A DNA stretch of 32,685 bases from Streptomyces sp. BV286. Lineage in GTDB: Bacteria > Actinomycetota > Actinomycetes > Streptomycetales > Streptomycetaceae. Positions 16,468 through 26,600 of this stretch are shown one piece after another (within the stretch, counting starts at the first letter, position 1; each line of letters begins with the position of its first letter). Where the stretch lies: NCBI RefSeq assembly GCF_019090165.1, contig NZ_JAHRIB010000113.1, forward strand, positions 1 through 32,685, in the 5' to 3' direction. A program made the translations under genes and the position numbers. The notes beneath the pieces are model-generated. The model had not been told where the DNA came from. It saw only the letters and a program-made list of their open reading frames with translations, and made no database searches.

Positions 16468-18309
16468 ATGGACACACACGACCAGTACGGCGCGAGAGGT
16501 ACCGTCCTCCGCCTCCTCGCGGCCGCCGGCGCCGCCGCCCTCACCCTCACCGTCGGTCTGGTGACCCCGCTCAACCCGGCGCCCCAGCGGGCCGAGGCGA
16601 AGGACGACAAAGAGGTCCTCACGGTCGCGGTGGCGCAGAGCGTCGACTCCCTGAGCCCCTTCCTCGCGGCGCGGCTGGTCAGTACGAGCATCCACCGGCT
16701 CACGTACGAGTACCTGACCAACTACGACCCGAAGGACAACCACGCGATCCCGGGTCTGGCCACCAAGTGGGAGCCCTCCGCCGACAAGCTCACCTGGACC
16801 TACACGATCCGCGACAACTCCACGTGGTCGGACGGTGAGCAGGCGACCGCCGAGGACGCGGCGTGGACGTTCAACACGATGATGACCGACGAGGGCGCGG
16901 CCACCGCGAACGGCAGCTTCGTCGCGAACTTCGAGAAGGTCACCGCTCCGAGCCCCACCAAGCTCGTCATCGAGCTGAAGAAGCCGCAGGCCACGATGGC
17001 CGCGCTGGACGTGCCGATCGTGCCGAAGCACGTGTGGGAGAAGGTCGACGACTTCTCGAAGTTCAACAACGACAAGAAGTTCCCCGTCGTCGGCAACGGC
17101 CCGTTCATCCTCACGGGTTACAAGGCCGACAGCTATGTGCGGCTGAAGCCCAACGAGTCCTTCTGGCGCGGGGCTCCGAAGTTCGACGAGCTGGTCTTCA
17201 AGTACTACAAGGACGGTGACGCGGCGGTGGCGGCCCTGCAGAAGGGTGAGGTGTCGTTCGTCTCCGGCCTGACGCCCGCTCAAGCGGCGGCGCTGAAGGG
17301 CCAGGACAACGTCACCGTCAACGACGCGCCGGGCCGCCGCTTCTACGCGCTCGCCACCAACCCGGGTGCGCGGGCGAAGGACGGCAAGAAGTTCGGCGAC
17401 GGTCACGAGTCGCTGCTCGACCAGAAGGTCCGCCGGGCGCTGTTCATGGCCGTGGACCGCGAGACGGTCATCGACAAGGTCTTCCAGGGGCACGCGGCCG
17501 AGGGCGAGGGGTACATCCCGCCCCGCTTCTCCCCGTACTACTGGGAGCCGTCGGACGCCCAGCGCATCGCGTACGACCCGGACAAGGCCGCCGAGCTCCT
17601 CGACGAGGCGGGCTACAAGAAGAACGGTGACGGCAAGCGCGTGGGGAAGAACGGCAGGCCGATCACCTACCGCGTGCTCTGCCACGCGACGGACCCCCAG
17701 GACAAGGCGGTCGGGAAGTACCTCCAGGAGTGGTGGGGCGAGCTCGGCATCGGGGTCGCGCTGGACTGCCGGGACAACGTGAGCGATCCCTGGCTGGCGG
17801 GTGAGTACGACCTCGCCTTCGACGGCTGGTCCGTGAATCCGGACCCCGACTTCGTCCTCTCCATCCACACCTGCTCCGCGCTTCCGGCGACGCCCGAGGA
17901 CATCGGCGCGACCGACAACTTCATCTGCGACAAGAAGTACGACGACCTGTACGCGCAGCAGCTCGCCGAGTACGACCCCGCCAAGCGGGCGGAGCTCGTC
18001 AAGCGGATGGAGTCGCGGCTGTACGACACCGGGTACATGAACGTCATGGCGTACCCGAACGCGGTCGAGGCCTATCGCACCGACCAGATCGCGTCGATCA
18101 CGAAGATGCCTCAGGCCGCGGGGAACATCTACGGCCAGGACGGCTACTGGAGCTGGTGGTCGGCGACTCCGGCCGCCGCCAGCGAGTCCTCCGACGACTC
18201 GAGCCAGACAGGCGTCATCATCGGCATCGTCGCGGGAGTCGTGGTCCTCGCGGGCATCGGGGTGTTCTTCGCGATGCGCCGTCGCGCGACCGCCGAGGAC
18301 CGCGAGTAG
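16468..18309 (+). CDS. Family 5 peptide-type ABC transporter substrate-binding protein, C-terminally anchored
   Basis: A 613-residue extracellular solute-binding protein of the oligopeptide/dipeptide class (SBP family 5). Signal sequence: VLRLLAAAGAAALTLTVGLV near the N-terminus, ending around PQRAEA, without a lipobox Cys. The binding domain starts with LTVAVAQSVDSLSPFLAA and contains the family-type YTIRDNSTWSDGEQATAEDA and KVRRALFMAVDRE segments. Unusually, a C-terminal TM helix (GVIIGIVAGVVVLAGIGVFF, about 582-601) followed by MRRR should tether it to the membrane instead of a lipid. I chose the ATG at 16468, preceded by GAGGT; upstream in-frame starts at 16420 and 16447 have weaker sites. 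It is the first gene of the operon, 61 nt before the permease gene. Confidence 0.9.
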   Translation: MDTHDQYGARGTVLRLLAAAGAAALTLTVGLVTPLNPAPQRAEAKDDKEVLTVAVAQSVDSLSPFLAARLVSTSIHRLTYEYLTNYDPKDNHAIPGLATKWEPSADKLTWTYTIRDNSTWSDGEQATAEDAAWTFNTMMTDEGAATANGSFVANFEKVTAPSPTKLVIELKKPQATMAALDVPIVPKHVWEKVDDFSKFNNDKKFPVVGNGPFILTGYKADSYVRLKPNESFWRGAPKFDELVFKYYKDGDAAVAALQKGEVSFVSGLTPAQAAALKGQDNVTVNDAPGRRFYALATNPGARAKDGKKFGDGHESLLDQKVRRALFMAVDRETVIDKVFQGHAAEGEGYIPPRFSPYYWEPSDAQRIAYDPDKAAELLDEAGYKKNGDGKRVGKNGRPITYRVLCHATDPQDKAVGKYLQEWWGELGIGVALDCRDNVSDPWLAGEYDLAFDGWSVNPDPDFVLSIHTCSALPATPEDIGATDNFICDKKYDDLYAQQLAEYDPAKRAELVKRMESRLYDTGYMNVMAYPNAVEAYRTDQIASITKMPQAAGNIYGQDGYWSWWSATPAAASESSDDSSQTGVIIGIVAGVVVLAGIGVFFAMRRRATAEDRE

Positions 18310-18370
18310 CCGGACCCCGCACAGCCGAACCACCGCATAGCCGGGAGTGGCCGAGTAGTGAGAGCCGTTC

Positions 18371-19438
18371 ATGACCGCTGAAGCGACACCCTCGCTGGTC
18401 GGGAAGACCGGCGGTCCGGCGGAGGCCGGGCCGCCGGCGGTCCGCGGACCTCGGGTACGCGGCTCCGCGTATCCGCGGTACGTGGCAGGCAAACTGGGCG
18501 GCGCGGCCGTCTCCCTGCTCGCCGTCCTCGTCACCAGCTTCTTCCTCTTCCGGCTGATCCCCGGCGACCCGGTGAAGTTCATGACGGGCGGGCGTCAGGT
18601 GTCGGCCGAGCAACTGGCCGCCTACCGACGGGAGTTCGGGCTCGACCTGCCGCTGTGGGAGCAGTTCACCGACTACTGCGGCAAGGCCCTCACCGGTGAT
18701 CTCGGCACCTCGTACCAGTTCCGGGCACCGGTCATCGACAAGATCACCGAGGCGCTGCCGAACACGCTGCTGCTCACGGGCACGTCGTTCGTGCTCTACA
18801 CGGTGCTCGGTGTCTACCTCGGCACCAGGGCCGCCTGGCGAAGCGGCGGCCTCGGGGACCGGCTCAACACGGGCCTGGCGCTGACCCTCTACTCGATCCC
18901 GTCGTTCTGGCTCGGGCTGCTGATGATCATCGTCTTCTCCGTCGGTGTCGGGCCGATCCCCGGACTCTTCCCGACGGGCGGCATGGAGTCCGGCGACCAG
19001 GAGGGCTTCGCGTACGTCCTCGACGTCGCCCATCACCTCGTCCTGCCCGTCGTGACACTGGTCGCGGTCGAGTACGGGCAGACGCTGCTGGTCACCCGCT
19101 CGGCCCTGCTCGACGAGATGGGCAGCGACTATCTGACCACCGCGCGGGCCAAGGGGCTGCGGGACGATCTCGTACGCCGCCGGCACGCCGTGCCGAACGC
19201 CCTGCTGCCGACGATGACGCTGATCTTCATCAACCTCGGCCGGACCGTCGCCGGCGTGATCCTCGTCGAGACGGTCTTCTCCTGGCCGGGGCTCGGCGGG
19301 CTGTTCTACCAGGCGCTGAGCGTGCCCGACCTGCCGCTGGTGCAGGGGCTGTTCTTCGTCTTCGCTGCCGCGGTGATCGTGATGAACACCCTCGCCGATC
19401 TGATCTATCCGCTGCTCGACCCGAGGGTGGGCCGATGA
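18371..19438 (+). CDS. Peptide ABC transporter permease (DppB/OppB type)
   Basis: A 355-residue inner-membrane permease. After ~38 polar residues comes the typical first helix with FFLFRLIPGDPV, then the long periplasmic loop and five further helices (for example LLLTGTSFVLYTVLGVYLG and VVTLVAVEYGQTLLV). The EAA-type loop that contacts the ATPases is DYLTTARAKGL. It ends in LADLIYPLLDPRVGR, the usual DppB C-terminus. The N-terminal extension of about 38 residues (Pro/Gly-rich) is longer than in E. coli DppB. It overlaps the next permease gene by 4 nt (ATGA). Confidence 0.93.
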   Translation: MTAEATPSLVGKTGGPAEAGPPAVRGPRVRGSAYPRYVAGKLGGAAVSLLAVLVTSFFLFRLIPGDPVKFMTGGRQVSAEQLAAYRREFGLDLPLWEQFTDYCGKALTGDLGTSYQFRAPVIDKITEALPNTLLLTGTSFVLYTVLGVYLGTRAAWRSGGLGDRLNTGLALTLYSIPSFWLGLLMIIVFSVGVGPIPGLFPTGGMESGDQEGFAYVLDVAHHLVLPVVTLVAVEYGQTLLVTRSALLDEMGSDYLTTARAKGLRDDLVRRRHAVPNALLPTMTLIFINLGRTVAGVILVETVFSWPGLGGLFYQALSVPDLPLVQGLFFVFAAAVIVMNTLADLIYPLLDPRVGR

Positions 19439-20445
19439 CGACGACGGACCCGGACGAGCCGATGACGTCCGACGCGACTCCCCCGCCTGCTCCTTCACCG
19501 GCTCCCCCGGCGGCGGCCTCGCCGCCCTCCCCGGGCGCCGCCCCAGCGGCGAAGGCCGGACCCCGCGCCCTCGCCCGGCAGCGCCGCCGTGCCTCCGCCG
19601 CCCGCTTCTGGCAGCGGTACCGCACGCACGGCTCGGGGCTCTTCGGCCTGGCGGCGCTCGCGCTGTTCGCCCTGATCGCGCTCACCGCGCCGCTGACCGT
19701 CGGTTCCGGCGTGCAGAGCGTGACGGACGCGCCGGGGCGGCCCATGGAGAGTCCCAGCCTCGCATTCCCGCTGGGCACCGACCAGTTCGGGCGCAGCCTG
19801 CTCGGGCTGGTGGTGTGGGGGTCACGGGTCTCGCTGCTCGTGGGCCTGCTCGCGGCCGTCCTCTCGGTCGCGATCGGCGCGCTCATCGGTATCACCGCCG
19901 GCCACTTCCGCGGCTGGTACGCGACGGTGCTGATGCGGATCACCGACTGGTTCCTGGTCATGCCGACGCTGGTGCTCGCGATCGCGCTCGCGACCGTGAT
20001 GTCCCGCTCGCTCGGCACGATCATCCTGGCGATCGGTGTCACGACGTGGCCGACGACGGCACGGCTGGTGCGGGCGCAGACCCTCGCCGTGGAGTCCAGG
20101 CCGTACATCGAACGGGCGAAGGCGCTCGGCGGCGGCCACTGGCACGTCATGTCCCGTCACGTCCTGCCCAACGTCATGCCGCTGGTGCTGGCGCAGACGA
20201 CCCTGATCATCTCCTCCGCGATCCTCGCCGAGGCGACACTCGCCTTCCTCGGCCTCGGCGATCCGACGGTCGTCTCGTGGGGCGGCCTGCTCCAGGACGC
20301 GCGCGAGGCGGGTGCGGTCAGCGCCGGGAAGTGGTGGTACCTCGTGCCGCCGGGCATCGCCATCGCCGTCGTGGCCCTCGCCTTCACCCTGTGCGGGCGG
20401 GCCGTCGAGTCCGTCCTCAATCCCAAGCTGGGGGTGGCCCGTTGA
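19435..20445 (+). CDS. Peptide ABC transporter permease (DppC/OppC type)
   Basis: A 336-residue inner-membrane permease pairing with the upstream DppB-type subunit. A Pro/Ala-rich cytoplasmic N-terminus (~1-55) precedes a first helix (LFGLAALALFALIALTAPLTV). The periplasmic FPLGTDQFGRSLLGLVVWGSR segment is diagnostic of OppC/DppC. The EAA loop is YIERAKALGGGHWHVMSRHV, and the C-terminal loop has FLGLGDPTVVSWGGLLQDAR. Start ATG at 19435 overlaps the dppB-type stop; a second ATG lies 9 codons on. It overlaps the next gene by 4 nt (TTGA). Confidence 0.94.
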   Translation: MTTTDPDEPMTSDATPPPAPSPAPPAAASPPSPGAAPAAKAGPRALARQRRRASAARFWQRYRTHGSGLFGLAALALFALIALTAPLTVGSGVQSVTDAPGRPMESPSLAFPLGTDQFGRSLLGLVVWGSRVSLLVGLLAAVLSVAIGALIGITAGHFRGWYATVLMRITDWFLVMPTLVLAIALATVMSRSLGTIILAIGVTTWPTTARLVRAQTLAVESRPYIERAKALGGGHWHVMSRHVLPNVMPLVLAQTTLIISSAILAEATLAFLGLGDPTVVSWGGLLQDAREAGAVSAGKWWYLVPPGIAIAVVALAFTLCGRAVESVLNPKLGVAR

Positions 20446-21443
20446 GCGCGCCGACCGCACGACATCTGCTGGAGGTACGGGACCTCGACGTGACGTACGC
20501 CGGAGGGGTGGCCGCCGTGCGCGGCGTGAACCTCACCGTGGACGCCGGCCAGAAGGTCGGCATCGCGGGCGAGTCCGGCTGCGGCAAGTCCACGCTGGCG
20601 CTGGCCCTGCTGCGACTGCTGCCGGCCGGGGCCCGGGTGAGCGGTCAGATCCTCCTCGACGGCGAGGACGTGCTGACCATGAAGTGGGGGCGGGTACGGG
20701 CGGTCCGCTGGGCCGGGGCCTCGATCGTCTTCCAGGGCGCGATGCACTCGCTGAACGCCGTGCACCGCGTCGGGGACCAGATCGCCGAGCCCGTTCTGCT
20801 GCACGGGCAGGCGACCCCGGCGGGCGCCCGGAGGAAGGCCGCCGAACTGCTGGAGCAGGTGGGTCTTCCGGCGGCGCGGGCGTCCGCGTACCCTCACGAG
20901 CTGTCCGGCGGCCAGCGTCAGCGCGTGATGATCGCGATGGCCCTGGCCTGCGGCCCCCGGTTGGTCATCGCCGACGAACCGACCACCGCGCTCGACGTCA
21001 TGATCCAGGCGCAGATCCTGAGGCTTCTCCAACAGCTCGTGTCCGAACAGGAGTTGGGTCTGGTGATGATCAGCCACGACCTGGCCGTCCTGTCCGACAC
21101 CTGCGACCGGCTCGCGGTGATGTACGCGGGCCGGGTGGTGGAGGAGGGCCCGGCACGGCAGGTGTACGAGGACGCCCGGCATCCCTATGGGAAGGCGCTG
21201 TCGGCGGCCTTCCCGCGGATCGGGGACGCCGGGTCGCGGTTCGCGCCGCGCGGGTTGCCGGGGGATCCGCCCGATCCGTCCGCACTGCCCTCCGGCTGTG
21301 CGTTCCACCCGCGGTGCGCGGTGGCACTGGACTCGTGCGCCGTCGAGGACCAGGCACTGCGGGCGGCGGACACGGGCCGCTCGGCGGCCTGCGTACACGT
21401 CGGTCCGGTGGCCGTGGCGGAAGAAGCGAGGAGCACCACATGA
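20442..21443 (+). CDS. Peptide ABC transporter ATP-binding protein (DppD/OppD type)
   Basis: A 333-residue ABC ATPase. Walker [10 protein letters not shown] (43-51), signature LSGGQRQRV, Walker [13 protein letters not shown] and the switch His in MISHDLAV are all intact. The C-terminal oligopeptide-transporter extension carries HPYGKAL and the Cys-containing GCAFHPRC. It starts with TTG at 20442-20444, overlapping the dppC-type stop by 4 nt; no other in-frame start lies between the stop codon and the domain. The much longer open frame to the left is a shadow over the permease. It overlaps the next ATPase by 4 nt (ATGA), so all four downstream genes are translationally coupled. Confidence 0.93.
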   Translation: MSAPTARHLLEVRDLDVTYAGGVAAVRGVNLTVDAGQKVGIAGESGCGKSTLALALLRLLPAGARVSGQILLDGEDVLTMKWGRVRAVRWAGASIVFQGAMHSLNAVHRVGDQIAEPVLLHGQATPAGARRKAAELLEQVGLPAARASAYPHELSGGQRQRVMIAMALACGPRLVIADEPTTALDVMIQAQILRLLQQLVSEQELGLVMISHDLAVLSDTCDRLAVMYAGRVVEEGPARQVYEDARHPYGKALSAAFPRIGDAGSRFAPRGLPGDPPDPSALPSGCAFHPRCAVALDSCAVEDQALRAADTGRSAACVHVGPVAVAEEARSTT

Positions 21444-22450
21444 CGACGACGACCGCTTCGGTCCCATCGGCTCCCCTGCTGAGCGCCCAGGGCCTGCATG
21501 TCGTCTTCCCCGCCCGGCGCGGCGACAGCGCCCGGGCGCGGGCCGTGGACGGTGTGGACCTGGACGTCCGGCCCGGTGAGATCGTCGCACTGGTCGGCGA
21601 GTCGGGCTGCGGCAAGACGACCCTCGCGCGCTCGCTCCTCGGTCTCGTCCCGCCGACGGAGGGCCGGGTCACCTTCGCGGGCCGCCCGCTCGACTACTCC
21701 TCGCGCGCCCTCAAGGCGTACCGCAGACGCGCCCAGCTGGTGCTCCAGGACCCGAGCGGCTCGCTGAACCCCCGGCACACGGTGTACGACGCGGTGGCGG
21801 AGGGGCTGCGCATCCACGCGTACGGGGGCGACGAACGCGAGGCGGTCTCGACTGCCCTGTCACGGGCCGGACTTCGCCCGCCCGAGCGGTTCTTCCTGCG
21901 CTATCCGCACGAACTCTCGGGAGGGCAGCGCCAGCGTGTGGTCATCGCGGGCGCGCTCGTCCTGGAGCCCGAACTCATCGTCGCGGACGAGCCGGTGGCG
22001 TCGCTGGACGCGTCGGTGCGTGGCGAGATCCTCGCCCTGCTGCTGCGGCTGCGCTCCGAACTCGGCCTGTCGGCCCTGGTGGTGACGCACGACCTGGGTC
22101 TCGCCTGGAACATCGCGGACCGGGTCGCGGTCATGTACCTGGGCCGGATCGTCGAGACGGGAGCGGTGGAGGACGTCCTGACGGCACCTCAGCACCCTTA
22201 CACACAGGCTCTGTTGTCGGTCCTGCCGGAGGCTCCCGGAGATCCGGTCGTCCTCACCGGCGAGCCTCCGGACCCGTCCCGCATCCCCTCCGGCTGCCGC
22301 TTCCACGCGCGCTGCCAGGTCCTGGCGGGCGGGGAGGCCGAGCGCGCGGGGGTCGCGGACGCGTGCCGCGGGAAGGAGCTGCCGGTACTGGACGGGGGCG
22401 GCGGGGCGCAGGTGGCGTGCCACTGGGCACGGACCAAGGCACCCCTCTAG
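21440..22450 (+). CDS. Peptide ABC transporter ATP-binding protein (DppF/OppF type)
   Basis: A 336-residue second ATPase that completes the importer with the DppD-type subunit. It has Walker [10 protein letters not shown], the Q-loop region QLVLQDPSGSLNPRHTV, signature LSGGQRQRV, Walker B LIVADEPVASLD and the switch His in VVTHDLGL. The C-terminal extension contains HPYTQALLSVLPEAPGDP and the Cys motif GCRFHARC. Start ATG at 21440 overlaps the previous stop. Its own TAG stop lies inside a small inverted repeat that begins a dispersed repeat element, and the gene converges on ribF. Confidence 0.94.
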   Translation: MTTTTASVPSAPLLSAQGLHVVFPARRGDSARARAVDGVDLDVRPGEIVALVGESGCGKTTLARSLLGLVPPTEGRVTFAGRPLDYSSRALKAYRRRAQLVLQDPSGSLNPRHTVYDAVAEGLRIHAYGGDEREAVSTALSRAGLRPPERFFLRYPHELSGGQRQRVVIAGALVLEPELIVADEPVASLDASVRGEILALLLRLRSELGLSALVVTHDLGLAWNIADRVAVMYLGRIVETGAVEDVLTAPQHPYTQALLSVLPEAPGDPVVLTGEPPDPSRIPSGCRFHARCQVLAGGEAERAGVADACRGKELPVLDGGGGAQVACHWARTKAPL

Positions 22451-22476
22451 GGGCGCGGGGAATTGCGCGACCGGCC
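22443..22476. repeat. Dispersed palindromic repeat, copy 1
   Basis: A 34-nt element beginning at CCCTCTAGGGG and centred on CGCGGGGAATTGCGCGACC. It matches copy 2 at 29712-29745 at 30 of 34 positions. I recognise this type as a short repeat found many times in Streptomyces genomes, usually after genes. It includes the last bases of the DppF-type gene. Possible hairpin: GCGC arms around GGGGAATT. Confidence 0.7.
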
Positions 22477-22534
22477 ACGACGTACCCGCAGCCGGTCAAC
22501 CCGCCTCGATCGGCCCGAATGACAAGGGCGGCGG

Positions 22535-23494
22535 CTACCGACGCCCGCCGTCGTACGCCTCGATCAGCTCCCGCGACCGCTTGACGTCGTCGGAGATCGC
22601 CTCGAGCAGCGCCTCGATGGAGTCGAACTTCGCCTGCCCGCGCACGAAGGCCAGGAAGTCGACAGCCACGTGCAGGCCGTACAGGTCGAGCCCCACGCGG
22701 TCGATGGCGTACGCCTCGACCGTGCGCTCGGTGCCGTCGAACTGCGGGTTCGTGCCGACGGAGATCGCGGCGGGCATCGCCTCGCCCTGCGCGTGCAGCC
22801 AGCCCGCGTAGACGCCGTCGGCGGGGATCGCGGTGTGCGGGAGGGTCTCGACGTTGGCGGTGGGATAGCCGAGTTCGCGGCCCCGCTGGGCGCCGCGGAC
22901 GACGATGCCCTCGACTCGGTGCGGACGGCCGAGGATCTCGCGGGCCCCTTCGACATCGCCCTCGGCGACCAGTCGCCGGGTGAGGGTCGAGGAGAAGGGC
23001 TCGCCGCCGCCGGCCTCGCCGGTCACGTAGAGATCCACCACGTCGACCTCGAAGTCGTACGTCCTGCCCTGCTCGGTGAGGAAGGCGACGTTCCCGGCGG
23101 CCTTGTGGCCGAAGCGGAAGTTGGGGCCCTCGACGACGGCCTTGGCGTGCAGCTTGTCGACGAGGACCTTCACCACGAAGTCGGCGGGCGACAGCTTCGA
23201 GAACTCGGTCGTGAAGGGCAGGATGAGCAGCGCGTCCACGCCCAGTTCGGCCATCAGCTCGGCACGGCGGTGGTGCGGGGCGAGCAGCGGCGGATGGCTG
23301 CCGGGGCGGACGACCTCGCTCGGGTGCGGGTCGAAGGTGACCACGACGGACGGAACTCCCAGCTCACGCGCCCGCTCCACGGCATGGCTGATGATCAGCT
23401 GGTGTCCGCGGTGGACTCCGTCGTACGAGCCGATGGTGACGATGCTGCGCCCCCAGTCCTGGGGGATGTCCTCCAAGCCACGCCAGCGCTGCAC
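22535..23494 (-). CDS. ribF: Bifunctional riboflavin kinase / FAD synthetase
   Basis: A 319-residue RibF that converts riboflavin to FMN and then FAD. The N-terminal FMN adenylyltransferase domain has the nucleotidyltransferase HxGH motif as HRGH (28-31) in GSYDGVHRGHQ, and EGPNFRFGH further on. The C-terminal riboflavin kinase domain begins near residue 185, with RGRELGYPTANV at about 200-212 and VSVGTNPQF-like ISVGTNPQFDG. The start is GTG at 23492-23494, with GAGGAG about 8 nt upstream; the open frame to 23632 lacks homology. It lies between the convergent ABC operon and the trypsin/NTPase gene. In many actinobacteria ribF follows truB directly; here a 3.9-kb gene comes between them. Confidence 0.95.
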   Translation of the reverse strand: MQRWRGLEDIPQDWGRSIVTIGSYDGVHRGHQLIISHAVERARELGVPSVVVTFDPHPSEVVRPGSHPPLLAPHHRRAELMAELGVDALLILPFTTEFSKLSPADFVVKVLVDKLHAKAVVEGPNFRFGHKAAGNVAFLTEQGRTYDFEVDVVDLYVTGEAGGGEPFSSTLTRRLVAEGDVEGAREILGRPHRVEGIVVRGAQRGRELGYPTANVETLPHTAIPADGVYAGWLHAQGEAMPAAISVGTNPQFDGTERTVEAYAIDRVGLDLYGLHVAVDFLAFVRGQAKFDSIEALLEAISDDVKRSRELIEAYDGGRR

Positions 23495-23628
23495 TGTGAC
23501 CGCTCCTCGTCGAACCCGTGTCCGTGTCTGCCTCATACGCAGCTCTAAGGGTGCCATGCCGCGCCCTCTCGCCCCGCATCGGCATGGGCCCTGTGACAGG
23601 GGGCACGTGACGGCGGCGGGAGCGGGGG

Positions 23629-26600
23629 TCACACGGGGACCCGTGCCCCCGCGAGGTTCTCCATCGTGCGGCCCGTGCTGGGTCCGATCACGGTGGACCA
23701 GTCCTCGGGCGTGGCGGTCAGCCAGCGGATGACGAGCGGGGCGAAACCGGGGACACCGCGGCCGAGGTCGACGAGCGCCCGGTCGAAGCGGTTGGCACCG
23801 TCCGGGGTGCGTACGAGCAGCAGGCCCACGCTGTGGATCAGGGCACGGGTGTACTCCTCGCCGTTGTGGACGACACCCTCCGCGGCGGCCCGTACGAGCG
23901 CGTCCAGGACCATCGGATCGCGTTCGTGGGTCAGCAGGAGGTCCAGGAACTCGCGCCGCAGCGGGCGTGAGCCGGGCGTGCCCGGTGCCGCGAACACCTC
24001 GGCGAGCGCGGCGCGCAACGGCGGTCTGCCGTCGTCGAGCAACCCCGTGACGAGGGGGTGGAGCAGGGCACGGGCGGCAGGGCCCTGCTCCAGCCGATGC
24101 TCGACATACACCGCCACGTGCGCGGCCGCCTCCGGGTGCCGCGCCACGACGTCGCGTACGAGGGCGGCGACGCGGCGGGCCGGTGCGGGTGCCGTGACCT
24201 CGGCGAGGGTGCGCAGCGCGTCACCGGCGTCCGGTTCCCCCAGGCGGTCGTGGAACGCGGCCAGCACCGGGTCCGGGTGGGTCTCCAGCGCGGTGACCAG
24301 CGCGCTCGGCGGCAACCGCCGGTCGCGTGCCCTGAAGCGGGCCAGCGCCTGCGGAAGGTACCGGGCCCGGGTGTGCGGATCGCGGACCAGCAGCGCCAGG
24401 GCGCTCCCGTGCAGGGCACGGTCGCCGGGGTGGGTGAGCAGGGTGAGGGCGGCATAGCGCAGCAGCTCCCGGTCGGCGTCGGTCCGTACGTGCGGCGCGG
24501 CGCGCAGCCCGTACGTCATCGCCGCCGCTCGCCGGGCCGGGCGCTCGTCGTGCGCCCAGCGGTCGACCGCGCGGCACAGAGCGGACGGCTCGTCCTCCGC
24601 GAGGACGTCGAGCAGTTCGTCCGCACGCGCGTGCCCGCTGTCGGCCAGCGCCTCGGTCAGGTCGTCCAGGGCGCGGCGCCGGTGGGTGTGGAGCAGGGCC
24701 TGGGCGGCGGTGGCGACGGTGGCGTCGGGGGTCGCGGGGAGCGTGCGGTCGTCGTCGAACCAGTGGGTGAGGTGCGGCTGAACACCGGCCGGGTCGGCGA
24801 CGAGGAGCTCGGACACGGCGTCCAGGTAGCGCGGTCGCGTGGCCGGCGGTGCCTCGTCCGCGACGACGAGGCGCCTGAGCAGGTCGAAGCGGTGCGCCTG
24901 CGGCAGGGGCAGCCCGCGCCAGAAGCCGGGGCCGAACTCCCGTGGCACGTCACGCCCTTCGGCCCGCCACCTCACCACATGCTCGGCGAGATGCCGCAGC
25001 ACGCCGAGATACGGGGTCGCGTCGGGCACCCCGAGCAGGACGTCCCTGAGCAGACGGGTGGGCCACCAGGCCCCGTCCTCCCCGTCCTCCTTCCCGGTCC
25101 CGGTCCCGGTTCCGGTTCCGGTCCCGGAGACCGCGTCCGCCACCACGCCCGTCGCGTCGGCGCCGACGGCCGGTTCGTCGACCGCGTGGAGGAGTTCGCG
25201 CAGCCGCAGGGTGAGGTGGTCGTGTCCCAGTTGACCCGGCAGGAGGAGCAGCGCCTGCCGTACGGGGCCGATGCGGTGGCGGGGGACGGCGGCGGCGTGC
25301 TCGGGGCCGTCCCGGCGGTCGGTGTCGTGGCGCCGCGTGAGGGCCTGGAGCGCGGCGTCCAGGTCGAGGTGCATGCCCTGGAGCCAGTCGGCGAACTCCC
25401 CGTGGACGAAGCGGTAGCCGTCCCCGGCGGGCATGAGCAGGCCCTCGGTGAGCACGGCGGACGCCCATCCGGCGCAGCCGCCCAGCCGCCGGTCCGGCAC
25501 CGGGCCCCACGGGAACACGGTCTCGAACGCCGCCCGGTCCAGCTCCCCCTCCCCCGGGCCCAGGCACCGCCGGGCGGCCACGTGCACCTGCCCCGAGACC
25601 CTGGCCGCGAGGCGCCGCACCGCCGTCCCCCGCAGCCCGTTCACCGTCGCGAGCCGCACGGCCACCCGGAGGCACATCAGGTCGAGGTAGGCGGCGAAGA
25701 CCTGGTCCCGGTCCGTCCTCCCGACCGGGGCGCCGGGCATCGCGGCCCGAACCTCCGACAGCAGCCGCAGTGTCAGCGGGTGCCGCGCGTCGGCTCCGTC
25801 GAGGGCCCCCTCCGGAATCCCGTACCAGGCCCGCGCCTCGCGTGCCTCGTCCTCCTCCAGGTCCCCGAGGCGGACGCAGGGGGACCCGCCGGGGGCCTCG
25901 TCCGCACCCCACCGCGCCCCGTACAACAGCTCCTGCGGGAACGCGGCCCCTGCCCGCTCCCAGTACTCGTCCCGGCAGGCCATGACGAGACGCACCCCGT
26001 GCTCCCCGAGCCAGACGGCGCTGCCGGCGGCCCAGTCCGGCAGGCGGTCGGCGAGACCCGGCGGCATTTCCTCGGGGTTGTCGAGGAGCAGCAGGAGAGG
26101 CCGCCCGGCGTCCACGGAGAGACGGGCCAGCCGCTCGGGACCGATGTCCGCGAGCTCGCCTCGCCCGTGTCCGGCCTCCTCGCCCGCCCTGCCGCCGGCG
26201 GCCTCGGCCTCGGCCTCGGCCGGAACACCGGGCGCCGACGCAGGTGTGTGTGCGGAACCCCCCGCCGGCACAGGAACGGTCACGGCCTCAGCCCCCATCG
26301 CATCCCCATCCGCGGCCGCCGTAGCTGTCGCCGTAGTCGTGGCCGTCGCCGTCGCCGTAGTCGTGGCTGGCGCCGTCGTCGCCGCCACGATCCGCCCCGC
26401 CCGCTCCAGGGCCCTGCGCGCCGCGTCGGCCACCGACGAGTCGGTGGCCAGCAGATCGGCTCCGCGCAACCACAGGGTCGGAGCCGGTTCGGGACCCTGG
26501 CCCCGCCCGGCGGCCAGCGCCGCCAGTTCCGTCGTACGACCGCTGCCGGGCGCGCCGACGAGCCCCAGGACGGTGCACGGGCTCTGGGCGAAGGCGGTGA

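Noticed and set aside
19815..20441. Upstream extension of the DppD-type ATPase
   Set aside because: It overlaps the DppC-type permease out of frame and encodes Arg/Gly-rich sequence; the TTG at 20442 begins just before the ABC domain.
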